Shown here: positions 41,437 to 54,837 of the stretch, piece by piece
How positions within the stretch are numbered: the stretch's first letter is position 1
Layout of the letters: each line of letters starts with the position of its first letter
Assembly (NCBI GenBank): GCA_022828595.1
Contig: JAKGHH010000008.1
Span: 21,258,378 to 21,322,377, forward strand
DNA: 64,000 bases
Direction: 5' to 3'
DNA from: Nelumbo lutea
Lineage: Eukaryota > Streptophyta > Magnoliopsida > Proteales > Nelumbonaceae
Notes under the pieces: generated by a model
Databases searched by the model: none
What the model saw: only the letters and a program-made list of their open reading frames with translations
What the model was told of the DNA's origin: nothing
Position numbers and translations under genes: made by a program

Positions 41437-42757
41437 ATTTAGGTAGTGTTTGAGTGGGGATGTACTTTTTTTTTAAAGTACTTTGAAAAAGTGATTTCAA
41501 GTTGTTTTGTTTTAAGTACTTCTCCAAAAAAATGGGATGAATCAGTCTTTGATAAATTTTTATAATGCCTAAAATACCCCTGTGAAGGTTATACCTCCTC
41601 CTCCATTCATTCGAACCTCAAACCCAGGTAGCGGCACACCAGTTGTAGGTCCACCAGCGACGATAGGCGGTGAGGAACAGTGGCCAACGGACCTGTCGTT
41701 TGGCCTCTTTCTTCTATGTTCTGAAGATTTTTTCTCATTTAATCGTTTTTTTTTTTTTTGTGTTTTTTTTTCTAACTTGAACTCCCTGTTCTTTGTAGAT
41801 TTACACTTGTGAACTCTCCTGTTGGAGAGGTGAAAAGAAGCTCGATTATAGAAGCAGAAGAGTCAGTATGAGAAATTGCTGTTGTTCTGCTGTTCACTTG
41901 TTCCTCTTCTTCCCGATCTCCCTTCATCTCTCGTTTTTGCTTGTTTATAGGAAGAAATAAATGGACCTCTGAGATCAGTGCTAACATGATCTCAAGGAGT
42001 TATAGTTGTTACCATTAAATATGACAAGACCTTCAGAGGAAATTAATGGATGCAAATTTACTTACGGTTGACTGGTTTTATATTAGATGCAGAAAATGGG
42101 TTAGAATTAATAGTTCTACGTCTTCCCTGTTGATAAAGGTGCAGGAAATGTCGACATAATTAATTTGCTGGTTCCGCTAAAGGGTTTTGTTTGATATACC
42201 GAAAGGTTGCAGAAAATTTCTTTCTTGTTGATGTGTTTCAGTAACCTTGCAAAAAGAAGTTGACAATTCGAAGATTGCTTTGGTTGCTGAAGAATAAAAA
42301 GTTACATGGCCTTTTGAAGAGCTTCAGAAGTAGAGGAACCCTTCCTTCAAAGGAAAACACATTTCCGTTAATGGGTTTGTATTGATTTGCAGAAAATGGG
42401 TAAAAGAAATTTTGTTCTTGATTCATTAGTGGATGAAGAAATTCTGGATGCTGAAGAAGCTCTTGCAAAGAGCTCTAATCACAATTCTACTAAACATAAG
42501 AAGAATCAGAAACAGTTGTTGGATGCATTAGAATAAGAACCAGAAGATGAGGTTGTGAAGTGAGGGCTAAAATTGTCATTTGTGTCAATATAAGCACTTA
42601 TGAGGAAAATAGCTTACCAAACATCCCCACCCCAATAAGTGCTTAAAAACATAATAAGTGATTTGAAATGTGGGTTACCAAACAACCTTAAGTGATTGTT
42701 AAAATAAGTATTTCTAAGAAGTACTAACAAGTACTTAATCATCAAACATGGTCTTAA
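41437..42757. mobile_element. Possible non-autonomous DNA transposon (MITE-like)
   Basis: The left end (GGTAGTGTTTGAGTGGGGAT) and the inverted right end (GACCATGTTTGATGATTAAG) share GTGTTTGA / ATGTTTGA and then several GTACTT words. Sub-terminal AAGTACTT / AAGTGCTTA motifs crowd both ends, as in hAT-type MITEs. No transposase is seen and no target duplication was confirmed. Confidence 0.3.
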
Positions 42758-42896
42758 CTGTGCATCAAAAGTGCTTATTTTGAGGTATAGGATTTAAAGA
42801 ATCTTTGAACATTATAGAATTTGGCAGGGGTGTCGCACGAATGAACGTGTACCCCCTTGGTGCTAAATTATACAAAATTATTATACAAAATTTTAA

Positions 42897-43560
42897 ACCA
42901 AAAGGACTGCACCCTCTTGGTGTTAAAGAGCTCAACCACACATATCTTCCTTATCTCTCTCCAAGAATCTCCGTAGGGTGCAAAAGTCAAGTCAATCCCA
43001 CCGTAAGACAACTTTCGTTGGCAAAGCAAAGAGGGCCTGCTAGAGAAGTTGAGATGATGAGTGTTGGTTCGATTGATATGTTGTTATTCTCTTGTCTGGG
43101 TTGGGTATTAGAGTCTCTAGTTAATGAGCCTTAGTAACTAGGCCTAATTGTATCTTGTGTTTTATTAGACTAGGTGTTCCATCACTAATCAGGGGCATCC
43201 TGGTCCTTTCATGTAAATTTTGTATTGCTCTTATATTAGTGAACAGTGCCGGTTGATGAACTGTGCCCATTCGAACACGTCTGACTCTCCTCTCTTCTTT
43301 TTCCTCTTCTTCTTCTTCTCAGTTTTCATGATCTCTCTTGCCATTCTAGCTGAAGAAACCACCACTATAGGCAATGAAGAACCAAGTTGCAGAGACATGA
43401 GTGGACCTTGTATATATATATATATATGTTGTGGAGAGTGGAGAGTGTTTGTAAGGCTTTTGCTTATTTGCCGACGTCTCTTCCTTAATATTGGGTCAAA
43501 TAAACCAGTAAATGCCACCAACAAAAAAATTGGCTGGTAATTTTATAGCTCTATAGTAGG
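42897..43560 (-). pseudogene. P450 5' fragment with two insertions
   Basis: 42897-43408 copies part of exon 1 of the P450 at 51673 (gene positions about 52864-53058; AAAGGACTGCACCCTCTTGG, CTTTCGTTGGCAAAGCAAAG). It is interrupted by inserts of about 57 bp (from about 42936) and about 260 bp (43062-43321). 43436-43560 copies the sequence upstream of that gene (AGTGTTTGTAAGGCTTTTGC; GGTCAAATAAACCAGTAAAT). It is a duplicated, disrupted gene start. Confidence 0.85.
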
Positions 43561-44451
43561 AGTTTTTGACATTTTGAATATTTATAATTATGCATTGGAA
43601 ATCATAAATTTGCATTGGACCTGCTCCATACTTTTTCTGGTTTAATTTACAGAGAAGTACGGATACACAAGATGTAGAATTCTGAATTCCAGCCCCCCTA
43701 CTACTAGCCCTCTCTCCCCTATAAATCACATATTTGGCATCAATTCACGATCATGGTGCATTCCCCTGTAATTTGGAGCTATAAAATTCTGATGGGCTGA
43801 TTGATCATTCTCCTTTTATTTATATTCCCATGATATCGGAATTCCCATCATGATGTCATTGGAAAGTGAATACTGTATACAATATGGATACTTTAGGAAA
43901 AGCTGATTTTGGTTTTGATTTGACAAATGGGTTATCCAACTCTGCTCAAGCACCTAACCCTTCAGAACCTCCAAAGATAACATCTGTCCATCTCAGAGTC
44001 CTTGCCTCCATGCATATAAAGCATTTCCTGTGAAGCCCCATTTAACTGTTTTTCCTGCAAGTTGTTGGCTTTTTAGAAATTCGATAATTTGTGTTTTGGC
44101 CTTTTTTCCGTTTGATTAGAAAAAGATTTAACCAATAAAAGCCATAGCCCAAATAAGATATGCAAAGCACATATTAAGCTATTTTCTTTTTGTTTTTGTT
44201 TTTCAATTCATCTTCGTACAAAAAAACACACCTTAACTAATGGTCTTCAAGTTGCTAAGATCTTAATGTAAAAATTCAGATCGTCTTTCAGCTGTTAGGT
44301 TACCTAAAATCTTCTAAAAAGAGTTGCCAAACAATACAAGTATTGAGAAATTTCCCATATGCGGCTAGAAGGGCTACAAAGTGGGTGTGAAGGCTAATTT
44401 TGATTTGACATAGACCATTAATTATTTTTAATAATCAAATCAAACCCCATC
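43561..44451. other. Intergenic, nothing identified
   Basis: AT-rich sequence without supported genes or repeats. Confidence 0.4.
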
Positions 44452-45500
44452 CCACAAAAGGATTAAGGTATCAATACGATACTCCTGATACGGGGCATAT
44501 TGTATTCGTATCCATGATCATGGATACAGGATACGCTACGACTCAATAAGTATCTTATGAGTCATGCGTATTGGTATGATATGCCTCTATATTGGGTTAT
44601 ATCGCACCATGTCAGTGGATACGATGATACATACCGATACGGAGGCGTATCCATGTCTAATTTGATAAAATTGTACAATTGAGTACTTTTGGATAGTTTT
44701 TCATCTTTAATACAAGTTATAAAATATTATTATGAAAACTGAAATAAATAATTTAAGATTTAATTTTTCCAAAAAAATAAAAACTAAAAATTATAAAAAT
44801 AATATATTTCATCAACCTTAGATGATTTATATATTTTAGTTTACACATAATTATATGTTAAAAATGAAAACATAGTTATTATATAAAAATACTAAATAAA
44901 TAAATTTTCCTAACAAAATTAATGGAGAATAGAAAATTATAATTATAGAAACTGGAATGAATAATTTAAAATTTAATTTTCCCAAAAGATTTAATAATAA
45001 CTGAAAATTAAATATAATTTATTGTATCTACCTTAAATGATTTATTTGTTATATTTTATAATTATTTGTAAAACAAAAACATTATATGTAAAAATGAAAA
45101 CATATTTATTAGTTAAAAATAGTTGTTATTTAAATAAAACACTAAATTAATAAATATTCCAAAATTAATAAAAATTGAAAACTATAATTATAAAATTGAA
45201 AGAATGATAATTATTGTACAATGTTTGAATGCTCTAGAGTCCCGACATTGTTTATTGTAAAATTTCTCTTCATATAACCTATTAAAAGTATGCATTTATC
45301 ATGTCTTTATATCTTATTCATAGATAATTCAGCTTTTGGTTTAGTATTATTAATGTATTTATTTGATTTGGATGCATTTCACTAGCTATCCAAACATTTG
45401 TATATCTTTCGTTTGTATCCATGCATTTCCAAAACATATCCGTATCCGACTTATCCGATACGATACCCGATGCCAATACTTTGATCCTTGATCCCACAAG
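44452..45500. mobile_element. Possible MITE with GATAC-rich ends
   Basis: The left part (TATCAATACGATACTCCTGA, GTATCC) and the inverted right part (GTATCGTATCGGATAAGTC, GGATACGGATATG) share many GATAC / GTATC words around an AT-rich core of about 700 bp. Inverted ends are imperfect and no target duplication is confirmed. Confidence 0.3.
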
Positions 45501-46739
45501 TGTTGTGTAATTAAGTAAACCTAAGGCAAGATTTTATAGATGATGGAAGAAAAAAAATATTGCCTTCATCTATATTCAATTATTTAGGAGATGTGCTACC
45601 AAGTTTCCAATAAATGGAAGCTGCTTAAAGGGACCTGGTGGAAGTTTGCTTCCCCTAAATTTCCAGCTATTCAGAAATGAAAGGAAAATGATAGAAAGAG
45701 ATAAAGTAAAGTTGGAGAAAGAAACCTTAAATTTAATTTTGTGAAATCGTTCTTATGGTGCCTATACTAGCTGTGTACATGTTGTGGAACAAATAATAAT
45801 GCCCCACCTAAAAGTTGGTTTATTGTGGGCCCATGTATTTTATAACTAGTGTAGAGTGTTATTATTAATTTTACAGCATTATGAACATCTATTGTGTTCA
45901 ACTAATTCAATTATAACATTAAAAGTTATGTTTGATTTGAAGGAAAATGTAAGGAAAGAATAGGAAAAGTAAAGAGACCTTTACAAATATTGTATTGATT
46001 TCTTTGCCTTTCCCTTCCATTCCCTACCTTTTCCTTCAAACTAAACATAACTTAAAAGAATTGATAACCTGTAACCAATCAATTAGTATTGATGTGAATT
46101 TATGCTTTAAAGTACTATAGAAATTACCTACTGCCAAAAATGTATATCCCATGCTCTTATTTTTCTTTAAAATTCAAAATTGCAGTGAAATTTCTGTTAA
46201 TTGGTGCATCGATGGAGCCAAGAATCAATCATGGAGTAATATTTTTATTTTCCATTAATTTTCTTTCTTTCTGTTAGGATACATCGATCGTTTTATAAGT
46301 CTACTAATGTAATGAAAGCGCTCATATTATGCACGTGTGTGGTTGGCTATGACCTAACTTTATGGGCTTGGCTATATCCATCTTGTTTGGCGCAATGTCC
46401 TGCTATACCCGAATCCAACCCAACTATCCAAAACAAAATTAAAATAGCGTCCTAATTCTACGGGTCTCTCTGGTCGGGGTTCAATTAGAGTATGCTTTAT
46501 TTCTGAACATTCAGTTAATTTGGTTCAATTGCTTTGAGGTGCTCTAGATAAGTTATCTATAAGGGCTTTAATGGAATTATAAGTATTCAAGTCTTGAAAT
46601 TCATATAAAAACTTAAAAGAGATCATCCTGTACTTGTTTTTTAAATATTGCTTCAGTAAATTATTTCATATAAAAGAATACGATCATATAGTGATAGTTT
46701 CGAGTTCTACTCCATAGTTGTTTTTTGTTTTACACCAAG
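45501..46739. other. Intergenic, nothing identified
   Basis: No coding frame, RNA or repeat is supported. Confidence 0.4.
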
Positions 46740-48420
46740 AATTCTCAGTTGACACAAACGGTAGGACCGTTCGGCCTAGGAACCGTCTAGGAAACCGGTT
46801 CTATTTTACCCCAAACTAGGTCTCTGGTCAAAAATCATTGAATCAATCAACAACCCATTGACCCGGGCAATTTAACCATCGACCAATTCAACGGTTTTTG
46901 GCTGTTTTTTATTTTTTAATTATTTTTTAATTTTTTATTTTTTGTTGTCATAATGGGCCATCCATTTGAATTGGACGGTTGAACCGTAGACCTGGAAACC
47001 GATGGCCATAACGGTTTTGTTTCTGGGTCATTTTTCCTAGGTGTCAATAATTAGACGAAATAACTTTCTAGTCATAATCATGGGAATGGTGGACATTGCA
47101 AAGGATTCCAAAACCTTGAAAGATAAATCTAAAGTAACCTTAAACTCATAAAAAATTGGTGGTAAATCCACTAAATTGGAAAAACCAAGGAAAAAAACCA
47201 AAAAATTGAGTCCAAATTTCCACTTTGAGACGGAGCTAAACATACATGCAATCAAAGAACGAAACAAAGCAGATCCTCTTATAAGAAATAAAAAAAAAAA
47301 AAAAAGTGCACAAGAAAACCCAAAGAAAAACAAAAGGGAAGAAATAAAATGGTGGTAAACCCTAGACCATTTTGAAAGATCTTGAAGAAGAAGACCAAAC
47401 ATGAAAAAAAAAACAAAAAATGAAAAAAAAAGGAATATATTGCACGAGCTCGAATAAAACCCACAATAGAAGAAACCTTTGAATAGTGAAAATCCAAAAG
47501 CATAAAAACCAAGGTTCTCGAACCATTGTTTACTCGAACAGATGGACATTTCGGCCCGAGAACCATCCAAGAAACCGGTTCCATTTTACCCCAATCCCGG
47601 TCCCTGGCCAAAAACCGTTGAATCGGTCAACGACCCATTGACCCGAGCGGTCGAACTATCGATCCGTTGACTCGTTCAATGGTTTTTTGTCTTTCTTTTT
47701 ATTTTTTTAATTAGGAACCATCCAAGCAACTGATTTCGTTTTACCCTAATCCCAGTCCCTTGCCAAAGCCATTGAATTGGTCAATGACCCATTGACCTGA
47801 GTGGTCGAATTGTCAACTCATTGGCCCATTCAATGGTATTTGGCCTTTTTTTTTTTTTACTTTTATTGTTAGAACAGGCAGTCCATTCAAACCGAACGGT
47901 CAAACCGTCAACCTGAAAGCTGGTGGTCAAAACGGTTTCATTATCGGGTCGTCTGAGTCACACACTCAAATGACATAACACGTATGATACTGCTTAATGG
48001 ACCTTACACACTCAATTTTTTGCTTGTAATTTTTGTTGTCAGAATGGGTTGTCCGTTCAAATCTGATGGTCAAACCGTCGACCCAAAAACCAGTGGCTAG
48101 AACGGTTTTGAAATTTTTTGTTGTCTAAACAGGCCATCCGTTCATACTGAACGGTCGAACCATCAATCCAAAAACAAGTGGCCAGAACGGTTCCATTTTT
48201 GGGTCATATGAGTCACATGCTCGAATGACATAACACGTATGATACTACTTAATAGACCTCACACACTCAATATTTTGCCTATAACTTTTATTGTCAGAAT
48301 GGATTTTTCGTTCGAACCGTTGACCCGAAAACCAGTGGCCGAAATGGTTTCGTAAATTTTTTCTTGTAATTTTAATTGTTAGAACGGGCCATCCATTCAA
48401 ACCGAATGGTCGAACTGTCT
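46740..48420. repeat. Diverged tandem family of AACCGGTT/CCATTGACC repeats
   Basis: Blocks recur at about 46780, 47565, 47715, 47880, 48050, 48130, 48310 and 48385. They share AAACCGGTTC, CAACCCATTGACCCG, CCGTTCAAACCGA, CGGTCGAACCGTC and CCAGTGGCCAGAACGGTTT. ACATAACACGTATGATACT occurs at 47974 and 48229. The 177-codon minus-strand frame over 47037-47570 is Phe/Ser-rich low-complexity and not a gene. Confidence 0.7.
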
Positions 48421-49310
48421 ATTGTCAGTACATTATTAACAATATTTATCAATAATAGTAAGTAATTATAACATTTTATTAAATAATCAATAATGATAGT
48501 TTTAATAATATTATTTCGTTATTTTTAAAATAACAGTAATTATTAATTTTATGAATAGGATTTATTAAAAGAATTTATTAAATTAATAATTAGCAAAATT
48601 AAATTAAATTAATAGTATTTATCAATAATAGTCAGTAATTATAATATTTTATTAAATAATCAAATGCAATACTTTTAATGACATTTGTATTATTTTTAAA
48701 ATAACAATAATTACTAAATTTATTAATAACATTATTTATAATTCTAATTTAAAGTAAAATTAAAGTAAATATCTATTTATTATCAATATTTATAATAACA
48801 GTAATTATTTAAAACCGATAATGGTAGTAATTAATGGGAAATACTGCCCTTGCTATGGATCTAGGTTGCTCTCACACGGGATGTACTGGCACGAGTAGAT
48901 AACAATATTAGTATTTATTTTTAACTATTTATAATAACAGTAATTATTAATTATAATCACTAATTATATATTTATTAAATTCTGTAATAATCAGTAATTA
49001 TTAAAACCGGGTTACTAAATTTATTAACAGTATTTTTTAATAACAGCATTTATAATTTTAATTTAAAGTAAACTATTGTTAACAGTATTTATTAACAATA
49101 TTTATAATAACAGTAATTATTAACTAGAATCACTAATTATATATTTATTAAATTATTATAATAATCAGTAATTATTAAATTACAGTAATTAATTACTGTA
49201 ATAATTAGTAATTGTAATTATTTATAATTGATAATGGCAATAATTAAAGGGAAATACTGCCCTTATTACGGATCTGGGTTGCTCTCACGTGAGATCTACT
49301 GGTATGAATA
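48421..49310. repeat. AT-rich array with two spaced conserved copies
   Basis: Mostly AACAGTAATTATTAA-type words. Two copies of a GC-richer segment (GGGAAATACTGCCCTT, GGTTGCTCTCAC) lie at 48837-48900 and 49249-49315, which shows that a unit of about 410 bp was duplicated. Confidence 0.7.
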
Positions 49311-49390
49311 GATTTCATTTCCTGCACGCAAAAAACACCCATTTCCTATCAATAGATATATATAAGATGGAGATAATAAACAGGGAACAT

Positions 49391-49621
49391 AAAATCTTTT
49401 ATAAATAAATATAACATCCACTCAAACCAAACGTGTATATTTCAAATAATAAGTAATTCTGTTCTGTTCACAACTTCACGTAATCCTACATCTGCCACAC
49501 ACTACTTGTACTAGTTCGACACCACCATAAATAACGACACCAAATTTATTATCATTTGATGAATTTCTCAACATAATTCATCATATATAACTAGCGGCTA
49601 AAAGCGAAGAGGAGTATTCTT
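49391..49621 (-). pseudogene. P450 3' end fragment
   Basis: Closely matches the 3' untranslated region and last codons of the P450 (51487-51715): CCAAACGTGT, TACTTGTACTAGTTCGACAC, TTTATTATCATTTGA, GGCTAAAAGCGAAGAGGA. Similarity stops at 49621. The rest of that gene copy is absent. Confidence 0.85.
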
Positions 49622-51486
49622 GCAACAGGTTTTTGATTTTTTCATGGTGTGTTCTTTTGTCGGTCGATTGTCGTCTTTTTTATTGGTTTCTCCATGCAGG
49701 TATTTTCATAAAAAATGTCGTCTTTGTTTTGAGAAGTGGTTCTTGTTCTTCAATGGATTGATTTCACGAAGGTTAAAGATGTTGTCGTATTCAATTCTTC
49801 TGCATTCTGGTGTGTTGTATTCTAGTGAGTTGTTCTTCAATGAGGAGGAATATTCTTTGTTTCTGGCATAATTTTTCTGATGCGACCCAATCGTTTCCGT
49901 TCTGGCATAATTTTTTTGTGGATGCTTTTACAACCCAATATTTTTTTTGGGAGTACCTTCTTCCATGGGCTGTATTCTGGTGTGTTGTATGCCTAGAGAC
50001 GGTTTGCCATGAAAGGAGTTTACATTTGCAAGATAATTGTTACGTCCAAGACGGTTTTCCATGGCTATCGCAATTATTTTATCAATTTTTTAATTTTTAA
50101 ACATTTTATTGATTTCTCAATTATTTTCTTGTTGAATTAGTCAATATTAATTGCTTAATCAATTTTTTATTTGAATAAATTAAATTATTCAATATTTTCT
50201 TGTTAATTTAATTCTTAATTAGTAAATTACTTAATCATTTTATTATTTAACTATCCATTCTATAGTGAATAATCAATTATATTTGTTTAATCATATTATA
50301 GTATTTTTCTCAATTTATTAATTATTTAATAATGTTCTGTTTAAGTAAATGTTTTGAATTATTTAATCATTTTTATTCATAATTGAATAATTTTGTATTT
50401 CTCTTATCAATTTGTTACTTATGTAAATGAATGAATTAATTTAGTTAAATTAATTGAACTAAAGTACTTATTGATTCATAGAGAAAGCAACGTGTGCTAA
50501 CCCATGAATGAATTGAATTACTATTTCCTGAAAATGTGGGTAGTTGAATTTGAATTCTATTTCTTATAAAAATGGGATGACACATGTCTAGGAGGGAGCT
50601 TTGGCCTGAAAGCCTTCCTTTAATATATATATATCTATATATATATATATATTAGAGCAGGATGGGAGATGTTACAAACATTGACTATTAAGGAGTGAGA
50701 GAGTGAGAGAATAATAGTGTTGTTAGCAAGTAAATATAGAATTTATGAGAAACAATGAAGACCAATGAGGGTTTTAATTTTGTCTTGTTACATTTTTAAT
50801 GATTTCATTCAAAAATGAATATTCGCATGTGTGAGAAAGGAGAATAGGAGGAGGCGATACGTTTTAAAAATGTATTTTAAGGAAAAAAACAAAATATGTG
50901 CTTAGCATGAGATCAATAAACAAGTTAAAAAACAATTTCAAAATTGAACTAAGAAGATAATCAAAGGCCCATGTTAAATACTTTCTTACTACATTTATTG
51001 TTGAACCAAAAGAATCCCTGAAATAAATTTACATTAAATTAATACAAAAATAGACAAAAATGTAATAATCCATGGAAATGAGAAATGGTTTCTTTAGATT
51101 TTTATATAAGAAAATTGGTTACTCCATGCATTGGTGGGTAAATGTGGGTATTGACATTAGTTTGGGTTCAAGTTATGGTTCATATTTAGGTTGGCCCTTA
51201 ACCTAACCCAATCCATCTAATTAACACCCGTACTTTATTAGATAAAGGAAAAGGGAATAAAGGAGATTTAAGAGAAAAATATGGATTTAATGGAGAAGGA
51301 AAATGTTACAAACATTAAAGAGAGCAATCTTATTAGAGAGTAAATATGGATTTTATGAGAGACAATGAAGAGCCATGAGTGTTTTAATTTTTCCTTGTTA
51401 TCTTTTTAATGATTTTTAAACTAAATATGCACATGTGTATAGTCTTAATTTCTATAAATAAATAAAGAATAAAGCAAGAAGAAAGA
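49622..51486. other. AT-rich intergenic DNA with a TA run
   Basis: Contains a (TA)n microsatellite at about 50623-50653. There are also short duplicated words, ATTCTGGTGTGTTGTAT (49804 and 49975) and TCTGGCATAATTTTT (49862 and 49899). The plus-strand frames at 49620-50100 arise from these and are not supported. GAGTGAGAGA-type and GGTTTTAATTTT words near 50690-50775 recur near 51290-51395, an old duplication. Confidence 0.5.
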
Positions 51487-51672
51487 AAAAGTCTTTTAAT
51501 ATAAATAAATTTAACATTCACCCAAACCAAACGTGTTTATTTCAAATAATAAGTACATCTGTTCTATTCACAAAATCCTACATCTTCCACCGACTACTTG
51601 TACTAGTTCGACACCACCATAAAACACGACTACAAATTTATTATCATTTGACGACTTTCTCGACATAATTCA

Positions 51673-53253
51673 TCAGATATAACTAGTGGCTAAAAGGCGA
51701 AGAGGAATCTTCTTATGCATTGTCAGACCATTCTGCTCGACCATGTCGATATCTTCCTTCCTCATTCCGTCAGGAAGTTCCCAGTTAAATGAGTACAGCA
51801 GATTTGCAAGGGTAAGCTCTACGGCAACAACTCCGAGATATATCCCAGGGCATATTCTTCGGCCTGCTCCAAACGGTATAAATTCAAAATGTTGACCCTT
51901 GAAATCAACAGACCCATCTATGAACCTTTCTGGTATAAACTCTTCTGGGTTCTTCCATATTTCGGGATCCATTCCTATAGCCCAAGCATTCACAATAACC
52001 TGAGTTTTGGGATAAATATCATACCCATCAATTTTACAGTGATTTATTGTTTCACGTGAAACCAACAAAGGACCAGGTGGGTGCAATCTCAATGTCTCCT
52101 TCACCACACATTTCAGGTAATGAAGTTGGTTAAGATCGTCTTCATCTACGTGCCCTTTATTTCCTATAAGACTTCTGAGTTCATCCTGCGTTTTCTTCAT
52201 CACTATTGGCTTCTTTATTACTTCTGCCATCGCCCAAATCACGGTCGCAGCACTTGCGTCTGTTCCACCTATAAGAAAATTCTGTCAAAGAAAAAAACAG
52301 GGTTAAGTAAAAAATATCTTAAATTAAAAAGGATAAGAATTGAATGAAGGAAAACAACAACAGCAACAAATATGGATAAATTTTGTTGTTGAATAATAAT
52401 ACCATGAATAGTGCTTTGATGTGGTCCACTTCAAGATGAAATGAGGTAGATTGATCCTGTTGCATTTGAAGCAAGATGTCAGTGATGTCTTCTTTCTCAG
52501 GCTTCTTGGTTCTGTTATGATGAAGGTGCTCCTCGATGATTTGATTGTAAAACAAATCCAAGTCACGGAAATTCCTTTGGAGCCTCCCGTGTAGTCCAGT
52601 GACAATATCAAACACCCACCCCATGGATGGAAAATAGTCGGTAAAAGTAGTGGTAGCTAACAAGGCTTGAGTTTCGTTGAGGAGTTCCTGAAGTAGACAT
52701 TTTTTGGACCCTTCATGCTGGAATTTCTTGCCAAATGCAATCCTACAAATGATGTTGTTTGTAAGGGCAAACACCATCTCACTCAAATTGATGATGAGGT
52801 CAGAAGAATTGTCTGATTGCTGGGAAATAGACTTGACAAGTTGAAAAATCTCCTCCTCTCTAATGAACCGAAAGGACTGCACCCTCTTGGTGCTAAAGAG
52901 CTCAATCCCACCGTAAGACAACTTTCGTTGGCAAAGCAAAGAGGGCCTGCTAGAGAAGTTGAGATCATGAGTTTTCATGATCTCTCTTGCCATTCTAGCT
53001 GAAGAAACCACCACTGTAGGCAATGAAGAACCAAGTTGCAGAGACATGAGCGGACCATATCTCATAGCAAGTTTGTGTAGTGCACGGTGAGGAGATTTTC
53101 TGCTAAGTTGATGCAAGTTCCCAATAAAGGGAAGCTTATGGGGACCTGGTGGAAGATGCCCATAATGACTTTACCTTTCATAAATCCTTTTTCTGTTCAA
53201 AACAAACAGGAGGAGGAGAGGAAGAAGTAAATAAAAAGAAGAAGCATTAACAT
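51673..53253 (-). CDS. CYP71-type cytochrome P450, two exons, damaged N-terminus
   Basis: Microsomal monooxygenase using NADPH-P450 reductase; the substrate cannot be told from sequence. Exon 1 (to 52403) has LPPGPHKLPFIGNLHQLS and ends KALFM before GTATTA. A phase-0 intron follows (52283-52402). Exon 2 (51673-52282) has the I-helix IGGTDASAAT, K-helix ETLR, PERF, and heme-binding PFGAGRRICPG with the Cys ligand. One intron at this place is typical of the CYP71 clan. A Met with a hydrophobic anchor (MLMLLLFIYFFLSSS) starts at 53253, but a TGA follows (53197) and the LPPGP frame has a TAA at 53171, so anchor and body are out of frame. Either a young pseudogene or a sequence error. Confidence 0.85.
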
Positions 53254-53512
53254 GAGGTAACTTTGCTATGAGTTTGCAATATAATTGTGCTGTGTGTGTG
53301 AGAGAGAGAAAGAGGGGATGATTGCTTTATAATAACAAGTGAAATTAATTGGTACGCAATATTCTGTTGGTCCCCTTGGATGTAAATAAGAGTTATGGGT
53401 TTTTTTTGTTTTTATAGGCCAAAGTTGTACCTCTATGAAAAGAACGGCTACGTTAATTGGCATCGGTGCTGGAAATATCGCATCCTTTTCTCATAAAACT
53501 GTGCTGGGCATC

Positions 53513-53793
53513 TGGGTCAAATAAACCAGTAAATGCCGTGGAGAGTGTTTGTAAGGCTTTTGCATCTTTGCCGACCTCTCTTCCTTAATACTGGGTCAAA
53601 TAAACCAGTAAATGTCACCAGCAAAAATTGGCTGGAAATTTTATAATTCTCTCTGTGGAGAGTGTTGTAAGGCTTTTGCTTATTTGCCGAAGTCTCTTCC
53701 TAAATTGATTGTGCTGCATTGAGAATTGATAGAGCCAGGAAGACCTAAATTGATTGTGCTGCATTGAGAATTGATAGAGCCACGGACGGGCTT
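53513..53793. repeat. Short repeats upstream of the P450
   Basis: GGTCAAATAAACCAGTAAAT occurs at 53514 and 53594, and AGTGTTTGTAAGGCTTTTGC at 53546 with a near-copy at 53661. A 45-bp unit (TAAATTGATTGTGCTGCATT...) is tandemly duplicated at 53701 and 53746. Confidence 0.85.
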
Positions 53794-54837
53794 TGATACC
53801 ATGAAAGATCCTTTTAGAGAGAAAGAAGATGTATAAATATATAGCAGGGTGGGTTAAGTCCCATGCGTTCATGACTATGTCTTGTATTTTATGAAAATTT
53901 TATATGTGGTTGAGATAATATATGAGATTTAAAGGTAGGAATTTAAGGACAACTTTCAGATGTGAACGTCTTTATATTGACTCCAAGCATTAATAAAGGA
54001 GGGTTAGTATTACATTGCATTCAAACGTTTACCAAACTCAGTTGGCCATTTGGCCATAGATCTTGGGTTGTCTTTTCATGCTCATTTTAAGGCGTTGCCC
54101 TAAAATGACGTATTATTCCAATGTTGTGATAAATAGGGAAGGATATGCTAAGGTCTATCATCTTCTCATAATTTTAACAATGGATATGGCATTAGATCGA
54201 TCGAACAGGATGCATGGAAGTATCAATGTTTTAGAAATTGACTCGAAACTGAAACCAATTTGACCATCGGTTTATAGATCAGCAGTTTGACTGTCCAGAT
54301 CAGTGGGTAACTGACCAAGTCAACAGTTGTAAGAAACGAATTAAGAGTGAAACAGAATTTATTGCCTGAATGATTCCTAAGCCAAATGGTTCGACTGTTG
54401 AGATCAACAACGTTTTGAAAATGATAGGCACTACATCATATAATTAGGACAAGGATTAGATGATGATAATTAGGACATTGAGGACATAACACCTCAGCTC
54501 AGGGTATCCAACCACTTACATTATCGCGGAGTGGACCAAATCAGGGGATGTTGAAAATCAAAATGGACAATGGTTTCAAGACAAGAGTGAAGGTGATTAG
54601 GAGCTGCTGATCCGATGCCCACATAGAAATCAGATATAGAGCTTTCATAGCCAATCTTACCATCAAGGTGGGGGCATTACCATTGAGAGTGCTTTATGGT
54701 GAGGGTAATCGAAATGAGACTATCATGTGAACTTACTGATTCCAAAAGCAGGTATTCACTAAAGACATGGAATTTATTGTGGGAAAATTTGAATGGGATG
54801 GGATGAGAAAGCATGATTTTTTACTTTTCATTGTTTG
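53794..54837. other. Intergenic, nothing identified
   Basis: No supported gene. A few AACTG / TTTGACC words recall the repeats at 46.7-48.4 kb. Confidence 0.4.

Noticed and set aside
47037..47570. Minus-strand frame of 177 codons rich in Phe and Ser
   Set aside because: Produced by A-rich runs on the plus strand inside the repeat tract; no domain, low complexity.
49620..50100. Two overlapping plus-strand frames of 83 and 96 codons
   Set aside because: Built from internally repeated T-rich words, and no family is recognisable.
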